Positions 42,639 to 51,873 of a DNA stretch of 64,000 bases are shown here, piece after piece. The notes under the pieces were generated by a model. That model saw nothing but the letters and a program-made list of their open reading frames with translations. It did no database searches and was not told the DNA's origin. The DNA is from WS-11 sp035275545 (GTDB lineage Bacteria > Eisenbacteria > RBG-16-71-46): positions 26,195 through 90,194 of the forward strand of contig DATEMP010000272.1 in NCBI GenBank assembly GCA_035275545.1, written 5' to 3'. The position numbers were made by a program, and so were the translations under genes. Position 1 is the first letter of the stretch. Every line of letters starts with the position of its first letter.

Positions 42639-43157
42639 TCACCCGCCGGGCCGTGAACCGTCCATCGTGATCCCTCTCACCCCCCACGCGATCGGCAGTC
42701 CAACGCACACCATGTGGATGAAGAGCTGCGGCCAGCCCATCGGGCCGGGCCAGCGGGGCGGCGTGCCGAGGTACAGGCTGCGCACCCAGGACAGCACCGG
42801 AAGCGTGCCGTAGTTCATCGCCGCGAACACGATCACACCGTACAGGGGCCCAACGATCAGGAGCGGCGCCGTGTGGAGAAAGGCAACCCGACGGCTGAGG
42901 GCGTAGAAGACCAGCGTCGCCGTCAGGGCGACGGTGAAGTGCATGGCCAGGCCGATTGCCGCCATGCCCGTGCCGGCGTCGAGCGCGCCCCGTCCCCAGA
43001 GTGCCGAGGCAACGCCCTTCAGCACCATCGCCGGAGGACGACCGGCCTGAACCCAGGCCTGGACGCACGCCGCCGTGATGTCGAGCACACCACACAGCAG
43101 CCAGCCGGTGAGAATCCCCTGACTGGTGCTGACCTGCGGCTGGATCGTTGGCGTCAT
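42639..43157 (-). CDS. Polytopic membrane protein, unknown family
   Basis: A 172-aa protein with four helices (GILTGWLLCGVLDITAACV, AAIGLAMHFTVALTATLVFYAL, APLLIVGPLYGVIVFAAMNY, FIHMVCVGLPIAWGVRGI). This layout, with one short periplasmic Pro-rich loop, resembles YagU/DUF1440-like proteins, but I am not certain. First gene of the operon with the esterase. Confidence 0.6.
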   Translation of the reverse strand: MTPTIQPQVSTSQGILTGWLLCGVLDITAACVQAWVQAGRPPAMVLKGVASALWGRGALDAGTGMAAIGLAMHFTVALTATLVFYALSRRVAFLHTAPLLIVGPLYGVIVFAAMNYGTLPVLSWVRSLYLGTPPRWPGPMGWPQLFIHMVCVGLPIAWGVRGITMDGSRPGG

Positions 43158-43207
43158 CGCGGGGAGAGTCTACTCGCGCGCGCGGGTGAGCGGGGAATCA
43201 GTTCCGG

Positions 43208-44692
43208 TCAGACCGCGACGCCCATGGCGCGGCGATCGTCCCGGCGCCCCGCCGCGTACTCTTCCCACGCGGCCGCCAGGCGCTGGATCCCCTCGCTCAC
43301 CAGCTCGGGATCCCCGACGAACGGCAGCCGCAGGTGATCCTGGAACCGGCCGCTGGGTGAGTTCGAGGTTCCGGGCACGATCGCGACCCCGCGGCGCCGC
43401 GCCAGCGTCGCCAGCTCGGCGACGTCACCGAACGGGATCTGCAGCCAGAGCGAGAGCCCCCCGGCCGGCCGCCGGAACTTCCAGCTCGGAAGGTGACGCT
43501 CGAGGAGGCGCGACGTGTGCTCGAGCCGCTCGCGCGCCTGGCGCCGGCGCGTCGTGCGCAGCTCGCCGGCGTGCGCGAGAGCGCGCACCGCCACCGCCTG
43601 CGAGACGATCGACCCGCTGAGGTCGCTCACCACCTTGAGGCGGGCGAGTCGGGTGATGACGTTCTCGGGGCCCCGAATCCAGCCCACGCGGAGCCCGCCC
43701 CAGAACAGCTTGCTCAGCGAGCCGACGGTGAGCCACGTGGCCCCCCTCGCCAGCGCCGCGAGCGGCGCCGGAGGCTCGTCATCGAGCGTGAGGTCCGCGA
43801 GCGTCAGGTCCTCGACCCACACCGCCGAGGAGGCTTCGGCGATCCGGGCGACCTCACGCCGCGCCGTCACCGGAAGGATCGACCCCGTCGGATTGTGTCC
43901 CGTGGGCAGCAGGTAGACGGCGCGAGGCGCGACGCTCGCAACCGTCTCGCGCAACGCCTCGACCTGCACCCCCTGTGGACCGGACGCCACGCCATCCAGT
44001 CGGGCGCCGAATGCCGAGAAGGCGTCGATCGCGCCGAGGTAGGTGGGATCCTCGAGCACCACGCGGTCGCCCGGCTCGATCAGGAGGTTCGCGAGCAGCG
44101 AGATCGCCTGCTGCGCGCCGTTCGTGACCAGCACCTGGTCCGGGCGCGTCGGCAGTCCCGAGCGTTCGAGATGGGCCGCGATCGCCTCGCGCAAAGGGGC
44201 CAGGCCGAACGGCACGTAGCCGTGACCCTGCAACAGCTCCGCCAGGACGGGCCGCGACTCGTTCCACAGGCGCTCGAAGACTTCGGGCATGCCCTCGAAG
44301 TGCGCACCGTGGAACTCGATTTCGGCCCCGGTGTGCACCACCAGTCCGCGGAACACCTCGTTCCGCAACCCCATCACCGCGGCCGCGCCTTCACGGACCG
44401 CCAGGACCCGGGCGGGCGAGCGGCGAACGGTCGTGCCGCTTCCCTTCCGGCTCTCGAGCCGCGCCTCATCGACCAGCCGGTCGTAGGCCTGAACCGTGGT
44501 GGTGCGGCTCACGCCCAGGAGCTCGGCGAGCCTGCGCTGCGCGGGGAGCCGGGTGCCTGTGACCAGCTCTCCGCGATCGATCGCGGTCCGGATCGCGTCG
44601 GCCAGCCGCAGATAGAGAGGGCCGTCTCCGGCCCTCCAGTCGCCCAGGAGCTCAACGAACCGCGGCTGAATCATCAGGTCATCCCAGTCCAC
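43208..44692 (-). CDS. MocR/PdxR-type GntR-aminotransferase regulator
   Basis: A 494-aa protein with a GntR winged helix (residues 18-85, LAELLGVSRTTTVQAYDRLVDEARLESRKGSGT) and a fold-type I aminotransferase-like domain (about 130-490). VTNGAQQAISLLANLLIEPGDRVVLEDPTYLGA is the substrate region, and VGSLSKLFWGGLRVGWIRG carries the PLP-binding Lys. MocR regulators sense amines or PLP and usually control a divergent gene, here the class IV aminotransferase at 44,776. Confidence 0.88.
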   Translation of the reverse strand: MDWDDLMIQPRFVELLGDWRAGDGPLYLRLADAIRTAIDRGELVTGTRLPAQRRLAELLGVSRTTTVQAYDRLVDEARLESRKGSGTTVRRSPARVLAVREGAAAVMGLRNEVFRGLVVHTGAEIEFHGAHFEGMPEVFERLWNESRPVLAELLQGHGYVPFGLAPLREAIAAHLERSGLPTRPDQVLVTNGAQQAISLLANLLIEPGDRVVLEDPTYLGAIDAFSAFGARLDGVASGPQGVQVEALRETVASVAPRAVYLLPTGHNPTGSILPVTARREVARIAEASSAVWVEDLTLADLTLDDEPPAPLAALARGATWLTVGSLSKLFWGGLRVGWIRGPENVITRLARLKVVSDLSGSIVSQAVAVRALAHAGELRTTRRRQARERLEHTSRLLERHLPSWKFRRPAGGLSLWLQIPFGDVAELATLARRRGVAIVPGTSNSPSGRFQDHLRLPFVGDPELVSEGIQRLAAAWEEYAAGRRDDRRAMGVAV

Positions 44693-44694
44693 TT

Positions 44695-44720
44695 TGGTCT
44701 GATTGGCTATTGAATGGTCT
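44695..44720. promoter_or_regulatory. Direct repeats TGGTCT in MocR-aminotransferase interval
   Basis: TGGTCT at 44695-44700 and again at 44715-44720, 20 nt apart (two helical turns), in the short divergent gap. MocR/GabR regulators typically bind such direct repeats. TTGG-rich sequence between them supports a composite operator. Confidence 0.45.
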
Positions 44721-44775
44721 CTAGCCTACGCGCACAGTTGTGCCGAAGCCAGCACTTTTTCTGGAGGGAGCGACG

Positions 44776-45774
44776 ATGATCAAGAACTTGGATACTGGAT
44801 TGGCCACCAAGGCGAGCCGCCTGCCGGCTTGGGCATTCCTCGACGGGACGATCATTCCGTATGCGGAGGCACGGTTCGGATTGCTCACCCACGCGCTCCA
44901 TTACGGGACCGGACTCTTCGCCGGCGTGCGGGCCTACTGGAACGACGAGGAGCGGCAGCTGTTCGTGTTCCGGCCCGAAGATCACTTTCGCCGTTTCCTC
45001 GAGTCCGCACGCCTCCTGCGGATGGACCTCCCGTACTCGGTCGAGGATCTCACCCGCGGCGTGGTCGACCTGTTGCGCAGGGAGGGCTACGAACAGGACA
45101 CCTACATTCGTCCGGTCGCCTTCTACGGCGACGAGAGCCTCGGCGTGCGCCTGCACGACCTGACCCCGCGCGTCGGCATCGCGTCGCTGCCCACACAGTT
45201 CATCGATCGGCCGGCCGGCGCCCACGTCTGCTTCTCGTCGTGGCGGCGCGTGTCGGACAACGCCATTCCGCCGCGCGGCAAGTTCGCCGGGTCGTATGTG
45301 AACTCGGCCCTCGCCAAGACCGATGCCGTGCTGGCCGGCTTCGATGAGAGCCTCATGCTCAATGACGCCGGGCACGTCTGCGAGGGCTCGGTCGAAAACG
45401 TGTTCATCGTCCGGCGCGGCGAGGTGCTCACGCCGCCGATCACCGACGACGTGCTGGAGGGCATCACGCGCTCCACCATGATTCAGCTGGCCACCGAGCT
45501 GGGTCACACCGTGGTGGAGCGCTCGGTCGACCGCACCGAGGTCTATCTCGCCGACGAGGCGTTCTTCTGCGGCACCGGCATCCAGGTCACCCCCATCACC
45601 CGTGTGGATCACCGTCCGATTGGCGACGGGACGACCGGACCCATTACGGAGGCGCTGCGCGATCGCTTCTTCGAGGCCGTGCGCGGTCGATCGGCGCGTC
45701 ACCGTGCGTGGTGCCGTCCGGTGTTCGAGAAGGCCCGCCCCGGGGCGGAGACGCTGGTCTCAGCGGGCCGCTGA
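44776..45774 (+). CDS. Branched-chain amino acid aminotransferase-like (class IV)
   Basis: A 332-aa protein from ATG 44776, with GGAGGGA 8 nt upstream; the frame is open to 44740. It is a fold-type IV PLP enzyme: AHFGLLTHALHYG-like start (ARFGLLTHALHYGTGLFAGVRAYW), GKFAGSYVNSALAKTDA with the probable PLP Lys, and EGSVENVFIVRRGEVLTPP then GITRSTMIQLATELG. This matches IlvE-type enzymes that transfer amino groups between branched-chain 2-oxo acids and glutamate. The last 25 residues look variable. Probably controlled by the divergent MocR gene. Confidence 0.85.
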   Translation: MIKNLDTGLATKASRLPAWAFLDGTIIPYAEARFGLLTHALHYGTGLFAGVRAYWNDEERQLFVFRPEDHFRRFLESARLLRMDLPYSVEDLTRGVVDLLRREGYEQDTYIRPVAFYGDESLGVRLHDLTPRVGIASLPTQFIDRPAGAHVCFSSWRRVSDNAIPPRGKFAGSYVNSALAKTDAVLAGFDESLMLNDAGHVCEGSVENVFIVRRGEVLTPPITDDVLEGITRSTMIQLATELGHTVVERSVDRTEVYLADEAFFCGTGIQVTPITRVDHRPIGDGTTGPITEALRDRFFEAVRGRSARHRAWCRPVFEKARPGAETLVSAGR

Positions 45775-45835
45775 TTCGGAGCAGGCAGCTCGGGATCTAT
45801 GCCGACCGAGGCACGGGCGGCTATAGTCCCGCGCC

Positions 45836-48502
45836 GTGCACTCCGGAACCCGACTCGGACCCTACGAAATCGTCTCGCTGCTCGGCGCGGGCGGCATGGG
45901 CGAGGTGTATCGCGCGCGCGACTCCCGCCTCGGTCGTGACGTCGCAATCAAGGCGCTGCCTGCCTCCCTCGCTCACGACGCCGATCGCCTGGCGCGGTTC
46001 GAGCGCGAAGCGCGTCTGCTCGCCTCGCTGAACCATCCGAACATCGCCGCGATCTACGGACTCGAGGAAGCGGGCGGACATCGCTACCTGGTGCTCGAGT
46101 ACGTGGAAGGCGAGACGCTCGCCGCGCGTCTCGGAAAGGGGTCGCTGTCGCTCGACGAGACCTTGCATGTGGGGCGCGACATCGCGGCGGGAGTCGAGGC
46201 GGCGCACGAGGGCGGCGTCGTCCATCGCGACCTGAAGCCGGGAAACGTGATGCTCACGCGCGCCGGGGCGGTGAAGGTGCTCGACTTCGGGCTGGCGAAG
46301 AGCGGTGCGGACGCGGGCCCGGAGTCCGGCCTCTCGGCCTCGCCGACCATGACCTACGGCGCCACCCAGGCGGGCATGGTGCTGGGCACCGCGGCCTACA
46401 TGTCACCCGAGCAGGCGCGCGGCAAGCACGTCGACCGCCGCACCGACATCTGGTCGTTCGGCTGCGTCCTCTACGAATGTCTCTGCGGCAGGCCCGCGTT
46501 CGAGGGCGAGACGGTCTCCGATCTCGTCGCGCGCATCCTCGAACGCGAGCCCGACTGGAGCGCCCTCCCCGCGCGCACGCCCGCACGCCTGCGGGATCTG
46601 CTGCGGCGCTGCGTGGTGAAGGACCAGAAGCAGCGGCTGCGCGACATCGGCGACGCGCGCGTCGAGCTGGATCAACTGCTCGGGCTCGGAACGTCGGGCG
46701 CGCTGGCTGCAGCCGAGGGATCCGATTACGGCGCGAAGGTCCGCGCGGGTTTGCCCTGGTGGGCCGTCGTCGCGATCGTGGTGGTGGCGATCGGCGCCAC
46801 GGCACTGATCCAGCCCCGGATGAGCCGTCGCGGCGAGATCGTCGCGCGGCACTTCGAGATCGCGGCGCCCGGGCCCTTCCAGCTGACCGGAGACCCGGTC
46901 GAATGCGCAATCTCGCCAAGTGGCCGAATGCTGGCGATGGTGCTCCTGGATTCATCCGGTACCCGCAGCCTCTGGGTGCGGGACATGAACTCGTTCCGGG
47001 CGCGGGCGTTGCCTGGGACGAACGGCGCCACGCAACCGTTCTGGTCGCCCGACAACCAGTCACTCGCGTTCTTCACGGTGAGCAAGTTGAAGAAGATCGC
47101 GATCGCCGGCGGCGACCCGGAGGTCCTTTGCGACGTGCGATCGGCGCGCGGCGGCACCTGGGGCGGAAGCGGTGTGATCCTCTTCGCGCCCAGCTCGAAT
47201 GGCCCGCTCTTCACGATTCCCGCCGGGGGCGGCGACGCGGTGGCGGTGACCCGGCTCGACTCGACCCGGCGCGAGACCGCCCATCGTTTTCCCCACTTCC
47301 TTCCCGGCGGCCGTCACTACCTGTACAGCGTTCTCGGCAGTCATGCGGGCCGGGTCGAGATCGTCGCGGGGGCGCTCGGTGACACATCCCGGCGACCGGT
47401 GTTCTCGGCCGAGGGCGGCGTCTCGTACTCGGCCAGCGGACACTTGCTGTTCACCCGCAAGGGTGTGCTGTCGGCACAGCGATTCGATCCGCGCTCGCTC
47501 CGGCTCTCGGGTGAGCCGGTGTCACTCGGCGACGCACCGCCGTTAGCGACCGCCACGGGTGCACCGCTCGCGTCGAGCGCCGTAGACGGAACGATGGCCT
47601 ACATGTTTCAGCCACTCCCCACCAATCGGATCGCCTGGTTCGACGCCGCCGGTCACGAGATCGAGCAGGTTCCGCTCGCGCCCGGAGCCTACGCCGGTCT
47701 CGTCCTGTCTCCGGACGAGCGCTGGGCGCTGATCCACCATGCGCTTTCGACGACCGAGTTCGAGCTGTTGGTCGTGGATCTCGAGCGCGGCACGACCAGC
47801 CGCGTGTCATCGGAAGCGCAGATCGAGACCTTCGCGTTGTCGCCGGACGGCAAGCGGGTCGCCTACACCGAGGGCACCCGCGGCCCGCAGGCAGTCATGG
47901 TGGCTCCGGTGGACGGCAGCGGACCGGCCGAGACGGTCATTCCGTCGGGAACCGACTTTCGCCGCATGGATGGATGGACTCCCGACGGCAAGGCGCTCGT
48001 CATCGAGCGACTCGATGCTCAAACCCAGTGGGACATCTGGATCCTTCCGCTCGAAGGCGCCCGACAGCCCCGCCCCTACCTGCGCCAGCCGGCGAACGAG
48101 ACGCGCGCAAGAGTCTCTCCCGATGGACGCTGGATCTGCTACAACTCCGACGAGTCGGGTCGTTCGGAGGGCTACGTTCAGTCGTTCCCGACGCCCGGAC
48201 GTCGCTACCAGCTCACCACCGACGGCAGCGGCATCTTCCGAGTCTTCGGCTGGAAGCCCGATGGACGGAGTCTCGCACTGGGGGCGACTCCGAATCGCGT
48301 CGTGCGTGCGGTCGACGTGATTCCGGGAGAGGCGTTTCGCGCCGGTCCCCCGCGGCCCGTGTCCCGACTGCCCGAACAGATCTTCGGAGCCGACATCGAC
48401 CGCGATTGGAAGCGGACGATCGCGATCGTACCGGCGGGGAAGCAGGCGGATCCGACGATCCGCGTCGTGCTCGACTGGCCCGCGATGATCGCGCGTCGCT
48501 GA
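45836..48502 (+). CDS. Ser/Thr protein kinase with TolB-like beta-propeller
   Basis: An 888-aa protein with a GTG start. The kinase domain (residues 10-275) has GAGGMG (17-22), the VAIK Lys39, HRDLKPGNVM, DFGL and MSPEQARG. It is a complete eukaryote-like Hanks-type kinase. A single membrane helix (about 300-322, WWAVVAIVVVAIGATALI) is followed by a WD40/TolB-like propeller of about 540 residues (FSPDNQSLAFF, LSPDGKRVAYTEG, VSPDGRWICYNSD). The propeller lies outside and probably senses a protein or glycan ligand. Typical of Acidobacteria and related groups. No partner gene is adjacent. Confidence 0.9.
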   Translation: MHSGTRLGPYEIVSLLGAGGMGEVYRARDSRLGRDVAIKALPASLAHDADRLARFEREARLLASLNHPNIAAIYGLEEAGGHRYLVLEYVEGETLAARLGKGSLSLDETLHVGRDIAAGVEAAHEGGVVHRDLKPGNVMLTRAGAVKVLDFGLAKSGADAGPESGLSASPTMTYGATQAGMVLGTAAYMSPEQARGKHVDRRTDIWSFGCVLYECLCGRPAFEGETVSDLVARILEREPDWSALPARTPARLRDLLRRCVVKDQKQRLRDIGDARVELDQLLGLGTSGALAAAEGSDYGAKVRAGLPWWAVVAIVVVAIGATALIQPRMSRRGEIVARHFEIAAPGPFQLTGDPVECAISPSGRMLAMVLLDSSGTRSLWVRDMNSFRARALPGTNGATQPFWSPDNQSLAFFTVSKLKKIAIAGGDPEVLCDVRSARGGTWGGSGVILFAPSSNGPLFTIPAGGGDAVAVTRLDSTRRETAHRFPHFLPGGRHYLYSVLGSHAGRVEIVAGALGDTSRRPVFSAEGGVSYSASGHLLFTRKGVLSAQRFDPRSLRLSGEPVSLGDAPPLATATGAPLASSAVDGTMAYMFQPLPTNRIAWFDAAGHEIEQVPLAPGAYAGLVLSPDERWALIHHALSTTEFELLVVDLERGTTSRVSSEAQIETFALSPDGKRVAYTEGTRGPQAVMVAPVDGSGPAETVIPSGTDFRRMDGWTPDGKALVIERLDAQTQWDIWILPLEGARQPRPYLRQPANETRARVSPDGRWICYNSDESGRSEGYVQSFPTPGRRYQLTTDGSGIFRVFGWKPDGRSLALGATPNRVVRAVDVIPGEAFRAGPPRPVSRLPEQIFGADIDRDWKRTIAIVPAGKQADPTIRVVLDWPAMIARR

Positions 48503-48605
48503 GAGTCCCTCCTACCTGCTCGGTGGGGTCGGCGCACGTTCGAAGCTGCGGCACGAGCGCTTCGCTCATCTCGCCTCCGGTGGGTGTGAGACCCTTCGAG
48601 ACCCC

Positions 48606-48640
48606 TTGACAAGAAACATTGTCAGTGGTCCAATCCTGCC
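48606..48640 (+). promoter_or_regulatory. Promoter/operator of the ArsR-SRPBCC pair
   Basis: TGACAA-gaaaca-TTGTCA (48607-48624) is a perfect 6-bp inverted repeat overlapping TTGACA (48606-48611). The -10 box 17 nt on is weak (TCCAAT). The expected start falls near the ATG at 48641, again predicting a leaderless message. Confidence 0.55.
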
Positions 48641-49231
48641 ATGTTGGACCTCGAAGTCATCGACGATCCAGCCACCGCGGTGGTCGCCCTCGACCCGGTG
48701 CGGGCCCGGCTCCTGGCCGAGCTCGTCGAGCCCGGCTCGGCCGCATCGCTCGCTCCCCGGATGGGCCTCGCCCGCCAGAAGGTGAACTACCACCTGCGCG
48801 CGCTCGAGGCCCATGGGCTCGTGCGCCCGGTCGAGGAGCGACGCTGGGGCGGGCTGGTTGAGCGCCGGATGGTCGCCACCGCCGCGTCGTTCGTGGTCTC
48901 GCCGGCGGCGCTCGGGCAGGCGGCGAACGACCCCGACCGCGCGTCGGACCGGCTGTCCGCGCGCTACCTGATCGCGCTCGCGGCGCGCGTGGTACGCGAG
49001 GTCGCCGACCTGGTGCGCCGCTCGAAGGAGCACGCCAAACAGCTGGCGACCCTTTCGATCGACGCCGAAGTCCGGTTCCGCTCTCCCGTGGAGCGTGCCG
49101 CGTTCAGCAACGAGCTCACCCACGCCATCACGTCACTCGTCGCGCGCTACCACGATGCGTCGGCCCCCGGCGGCCGCGCGCATCGATTGGTGGTCGTGGC
49201 TCACCCTCTGCCCGGCAAGACCCGCAAGTAA
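48641..49231 (+). CDS. ArsR-type winged-helix regulator
   Basis: A 196-aa protein. The N-terminal HTH is VRARLLAELVEPGSAASLAPRMGLARQKVNYHLRALEAHGLVRPVEERRWGG, split here as the ArsR/HTH_20 recognition helix and wing. The C-terminal half (about 95-196) is helical with SARYLIALAARVVREVADLVRRS and may bind a ligand or dimerise. It precedes the SRPBCC gene by 9 nt and lies under an inverted-repeat operator. Confidence 0.8.
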   Translation: MLDLEVIDDPATAVVALDPVRARLLAELVEPGSAASLAPRMGLARQKVNYHLRALEAHGLVRPVEERRWGGLVERRMVATAASFVVSPAALGQAANDPDRASDRLSARYLIALAARVVREVADLVRRSKEHAKQLATLSIDAEVRFRSPVERAAFSNELTHAITSLVARYHDASAPGGRAHRLVVVAHPLPGKTRK

Positions 49232-49240
49232 GGAGCCATC

Positions 49241-50065
49241 ATGCCCGTGAAGAAGGATGCATCCGGACGTCGTTCCGTCGCAGTCGAGACCGAAGTCCCC
49301 GGCACGCCGGAAGAGGTTTGGCAGGCGATTGCGACCGGACCCGGGATCTCCGCGTGGTTCGTTCCCACCCAGCTCGAAGGGCGCGAAGGCGGCGCCATCA
49401 CCCTCGACTTCGGCCCGGGGATGGAATCGAAGGCCGTTATCACCGCATGGGATCCCGGCCGTCGATTCGTCGCCGAGAGCAAGGAGCAGATGGGGCCCGG
49501 CTCACCGACAGTCGCGGACGAGTGGACGGTCGAAGCCAAGTCGGGAGGCACGTGCCGGGTTCGGATCGTGCACAGCTGGTTCGCGAGCACCGACGATTGG
49601 GACAACCAGTTCGAGGGCGTCGAGAAGGGCTGGCCCGCTTTCTTCCGTATCCTCGGAATCTACCTCGCACACTTCCGGGGGCAGCCCAGCGGCGTCATCC
49701 CCCTCCTGGCCATGGGCCCGGGGAGCAAGTCCGCGGCCTGGGACCGGCTGCTCGGCTCGCTCGGCTTTGCGCGACTGGCCGAAGGACAGCGTGTGAAGGC
49801 CGCCGCCGGCGCGCCGAGGCTCGCGGGGATCGTCGACCGGGTCGGCGACCAGGAGCACGAAGAGCTCTTCATTCGCCTCGAGGAGCCGACTTCCGGTGTC
49901 GCGCACTTCCTCCCCATCGTGATGGGCGGCCAGGTCTGCCTGTCGGTGCGTCTCTATCTCTACGGTGCGCAGGCGAAAGCCGCCGCCGCGCGCGAAACGC
50001 CCGCGTGGGAGGCATGGATCAACAAGCTCCTTCCGGCGGCCGAGAGCGAGGCGACCAAGGCCTGA
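49241..50065 (+). CDS. SRPBCC (AHSA1-like) protein
   Basis: A 274-aa protein with an N-terminal AHSA1-like START domain (SVAVETEVPGTPEEVWQAIATGPGISAWFVPTQLEG; closing helix about 125-145). A further C-terminal half of about 120 residues (from AWDRLLGSLGF) may be a second, degenerate START-like unit. Co-transcribed with the ArsR gene. Ligand unknown. Confidence 0.75.
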   Translation: MPVKKDASGRRSVAVETEVPGTPEEVWQAIATGPGISAWFVPTQLEGREGGAITLDFGPGMESKAVITAWDPGRRFVAESKEQMGPGSPTVADEWTVEAKSGGTCRVRIVHSWFASTDDWDNQFEGVEKGWPAFFRILGIYLAHFRGQPSGVIPLLAMGPGSKSAAWDRLLGSLGFARLAEGQRVKAAAGAPRLAGIVDRVGDQEHEELFIRLEEPTSGVAHFLPIVMGGQVCLSVRLYLYGAQAKAAAARETPAWEAWINKLLPAAESEATKA

Positions 50066-50078
50066 TGGCCTCGCGGTG

Positions 50079-50111
50079 CCAGGTCATTCCGCGCCCTGCG
50101 GAATGACCTGG
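50079..50111. terminator. Perfect 14-bp hairpin, bidirectional terminator
   Basis: CCAGGTCATTCCGC (50079-50092) pairs exactly with 50098-50111 around a 5-nt loop. It separates the SRPBCC gene from the convergent MFS gene, whose stop lies inside the stem. Confidence 0.75.
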
Positions 50112-51349
50112 TCCGCATGGAGCGTGGAACGCTCGCGGCGGAGGCGCGAGAGGCTCGGGCCGAGCATCAGATGCCCGACCGCGACCGCCAGCCCGAGCGC
50201 GAGGCATCCGATCCAGAGCGCCGGGGCGCCGAAGCGCTCCAGGGTCGCGGTCCCGATCAGGGGCGCGCCGAGCGCGGCCATGCCGAACGTGAGGCCGTAT
50301 GCCCCCTGGTAGCGGCCGCGCATCGGCGCGGGCGCGACATCGGCGACCAGTGCGTTCCCAATCGGGAACAGGTGGATCTCGCCGATGCTCCAGATCAGGA
50401 CGCCCAGCGCGTAGAGCCCCGGCCCGCGCGCGACCGCGTTGAGGCCGAACCCGATCGCCATCAGCAGTGCACCGGTCGCGAGCACGCGCGACCGGTTGAG
50501 GCGCTGGAGCACCGGCGCGAGAAACGGCTGGAGGAGCACGATGATCACGCCGTTGACCGCCAGCACCACGCCGAGCCATGCGCGTGAGACGCCGTGCGCG
50601 GTGACGTCGATCGGAAACGCGGTGACGTGCTGCATGAAGACCAGCAGGATGAGCACGCTGAGGAGGATGAAGAGACCGAACGGCCCGTCGATGAACGGCG
50701 CGACGAACTCGCGCACTCGGTCGCCCGGGCGCGACGCGTGTTGCGGTTGCGCGAGCGTCGGGCGGGTCTCCGGAACGAACCGCGCGATCACCAGCGCGAA
50801 CGCGATGCTGGTGAGGCCGTCGAACACGAACAGCATGACGAACGAGACCGTCGCGATCGCACCGCCCAGGACTGCGCCGACCGAGAAGCCGATGTTGATC
50901 ACCCAGTAGAGGAGCCCGAACGCACGCCCGCGCTCCGCCGGCGGCACCAGGTCCGAGACTGCGGCGAGCATTGCCGGGCGATAGGCCTCCCCCGCCAGCG
51001 CGACGAAGAAGGTGGCGGGCGCGATCAGGCGGATGTCGTGCGCGAACCCGAGCGCGATCATGCCCGCTCCGCCCAGCGCCAGGGCCGCGATCATGGTGGC
51101 CCGCCGGCCGATGTGATCGGCGAGATAGCCGCCCACCAGGCTCGAGAGCATGGCCCCCGCGCCATAGAGCGACGCCACCGCACCGGCGGTGGCCAGCGAA
51201 TGTCCCCGGGAGACCGTCAGGTAGATCGAGAGAAACGGAAGGACGAAGCTCCCGCACCGGTTGACGAACATGCCCGCGCACAGGAGCCAGAACGTGCGTG
51301 GCAGTCCGCCGGCAAGCGAGTGCGCGTGGGCGCGGAGGCGGTCGATCAC
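50084..51349 (-). CDS. MFS transporter
   Basis: A major facilitator protein of about 421 aa with 12 helices. I start at GTG 51349 (VIDRLRAHAHSL); the ATG at 51445 gives a Pro-rich, unlikely extension. The loop 2-3 motif is GGYLADHIGRR (the usual G-x3-D-x-x-GRR), and the central loop is RPTLAQPQHASRPGDRVREF. It resembles DHA-type drug or small-molecule exporters. The GALLMAIGFGLNA and FPIGNALVADVAPAPMRGRYQG stretches support this. Substrate unknown. Confidence 0.8.
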   Translation of the reverse strand: MIDRLRAHAHSLAGGLPRTFWLLCAGMFVNRCGSFVLPFLSIYLTVSRGHSLATAGAVASLYGAGAMLSSLVGGYLADHIGRRATMIAALALGGAGMIALGFAHDIRLIAPATFFVALAGEAYRPAMLAAVSDLVPPAERGRAFGLLYWVINIGFSVGAVLGGAIATVSFVMLFVFDGLTSIAFALVIARFVPETRPTLAQPQHASRPGDRVREFVAPFIDGPFGLFILLSVLILLVFMQHVTAFPIDVTAHGVSRAWLGVVLAVNGVIIVLLQPFLAPVLQRLNRSRVLATGALLMAIGFGLNAVARGPGLYALGVLIWSIGEIHLFPIGNALVADVAPAPMRGRYQGAYGLTFGMAALGAPLIGTATLERFGAPALWIGCLALGLAVAVGHLMLGPSLSRLRRERSTLHADQVIPQGAE

Positions 51350-51507
51350 GGCAGGCGCGCGGCCAGTGTCATGGGGCCCGCATGGTACCGTTTGGCGGCC
51401 CGGCGGGAGGACCGGTGGCATGGCGCATTCGAGAATCGATCGCACTGCCAGCGGCAGGGAAGAAGCTGGGCTTGAAGTAGGCGGAAGCCGGGAACGTCAG
51501 GCGGCGG

Positions 51508-51873
51508 CTACGGAACGGGATCCAGCTCGACGGTCAGGCGATACCGGTATGGCTCGAGCGGGGTCGCGTTCCGAGCCGGCACCTCGCGCGTCGCGAAGCC
51601 GGTCTTTTCGAACCGGAACAGCTCCGTGCTGGGGCCCGTGTTGGGCGCGGGCTTGAACAGGAATGCTCCGTCGTCGCCCGTCATCGTGAAGGGACGGAAC
51701 TCGCTCGAGCCCTCCCGGCCAATGAGCACCGAGACGTCGCGCAACGGAGCGCCGCCGGGCGCTGTCACCACACCGTGGAGTGTGTAGCCGTCGACGATCG
51801 GACGGCTCGGACTCCTGCTGCACGCGCCGATCAGAAGGGCCGCCGCACCGGCTGCCACGAGCACTCCACGCAT
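51508..51873 (-). CDS. Small lipoprotein with carboxypeptidase regulatory-like domain
   Basis: A 121-aa protein from ATG 51873, with GGAGGAGG 6 nt upstream. The lipobox is ALLIGAC. The rest is an Ig-like carboxypeptidase D regulatory-type domain: YTLHGVVTAPGGAPLRDVSVLIGREG, then DDGAFLFKP and FEKTGFATREV. Such domains often bind or scaffold at the cell surface. It is divergent from the YCF48/BNR-repeat gene. Confidence 0.75.
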   Translation of the reverse strand: MRGVLVAAGAAALLIGACSRSPSRPIVDGYTLHGVVTAPGGAPLRDVSVLIGREGSSEFRPFTMTGDDGAFLFKPAPNTGPSTELFRFEKTGFATREVPARNATPLEPYRYRLTVELDPVP

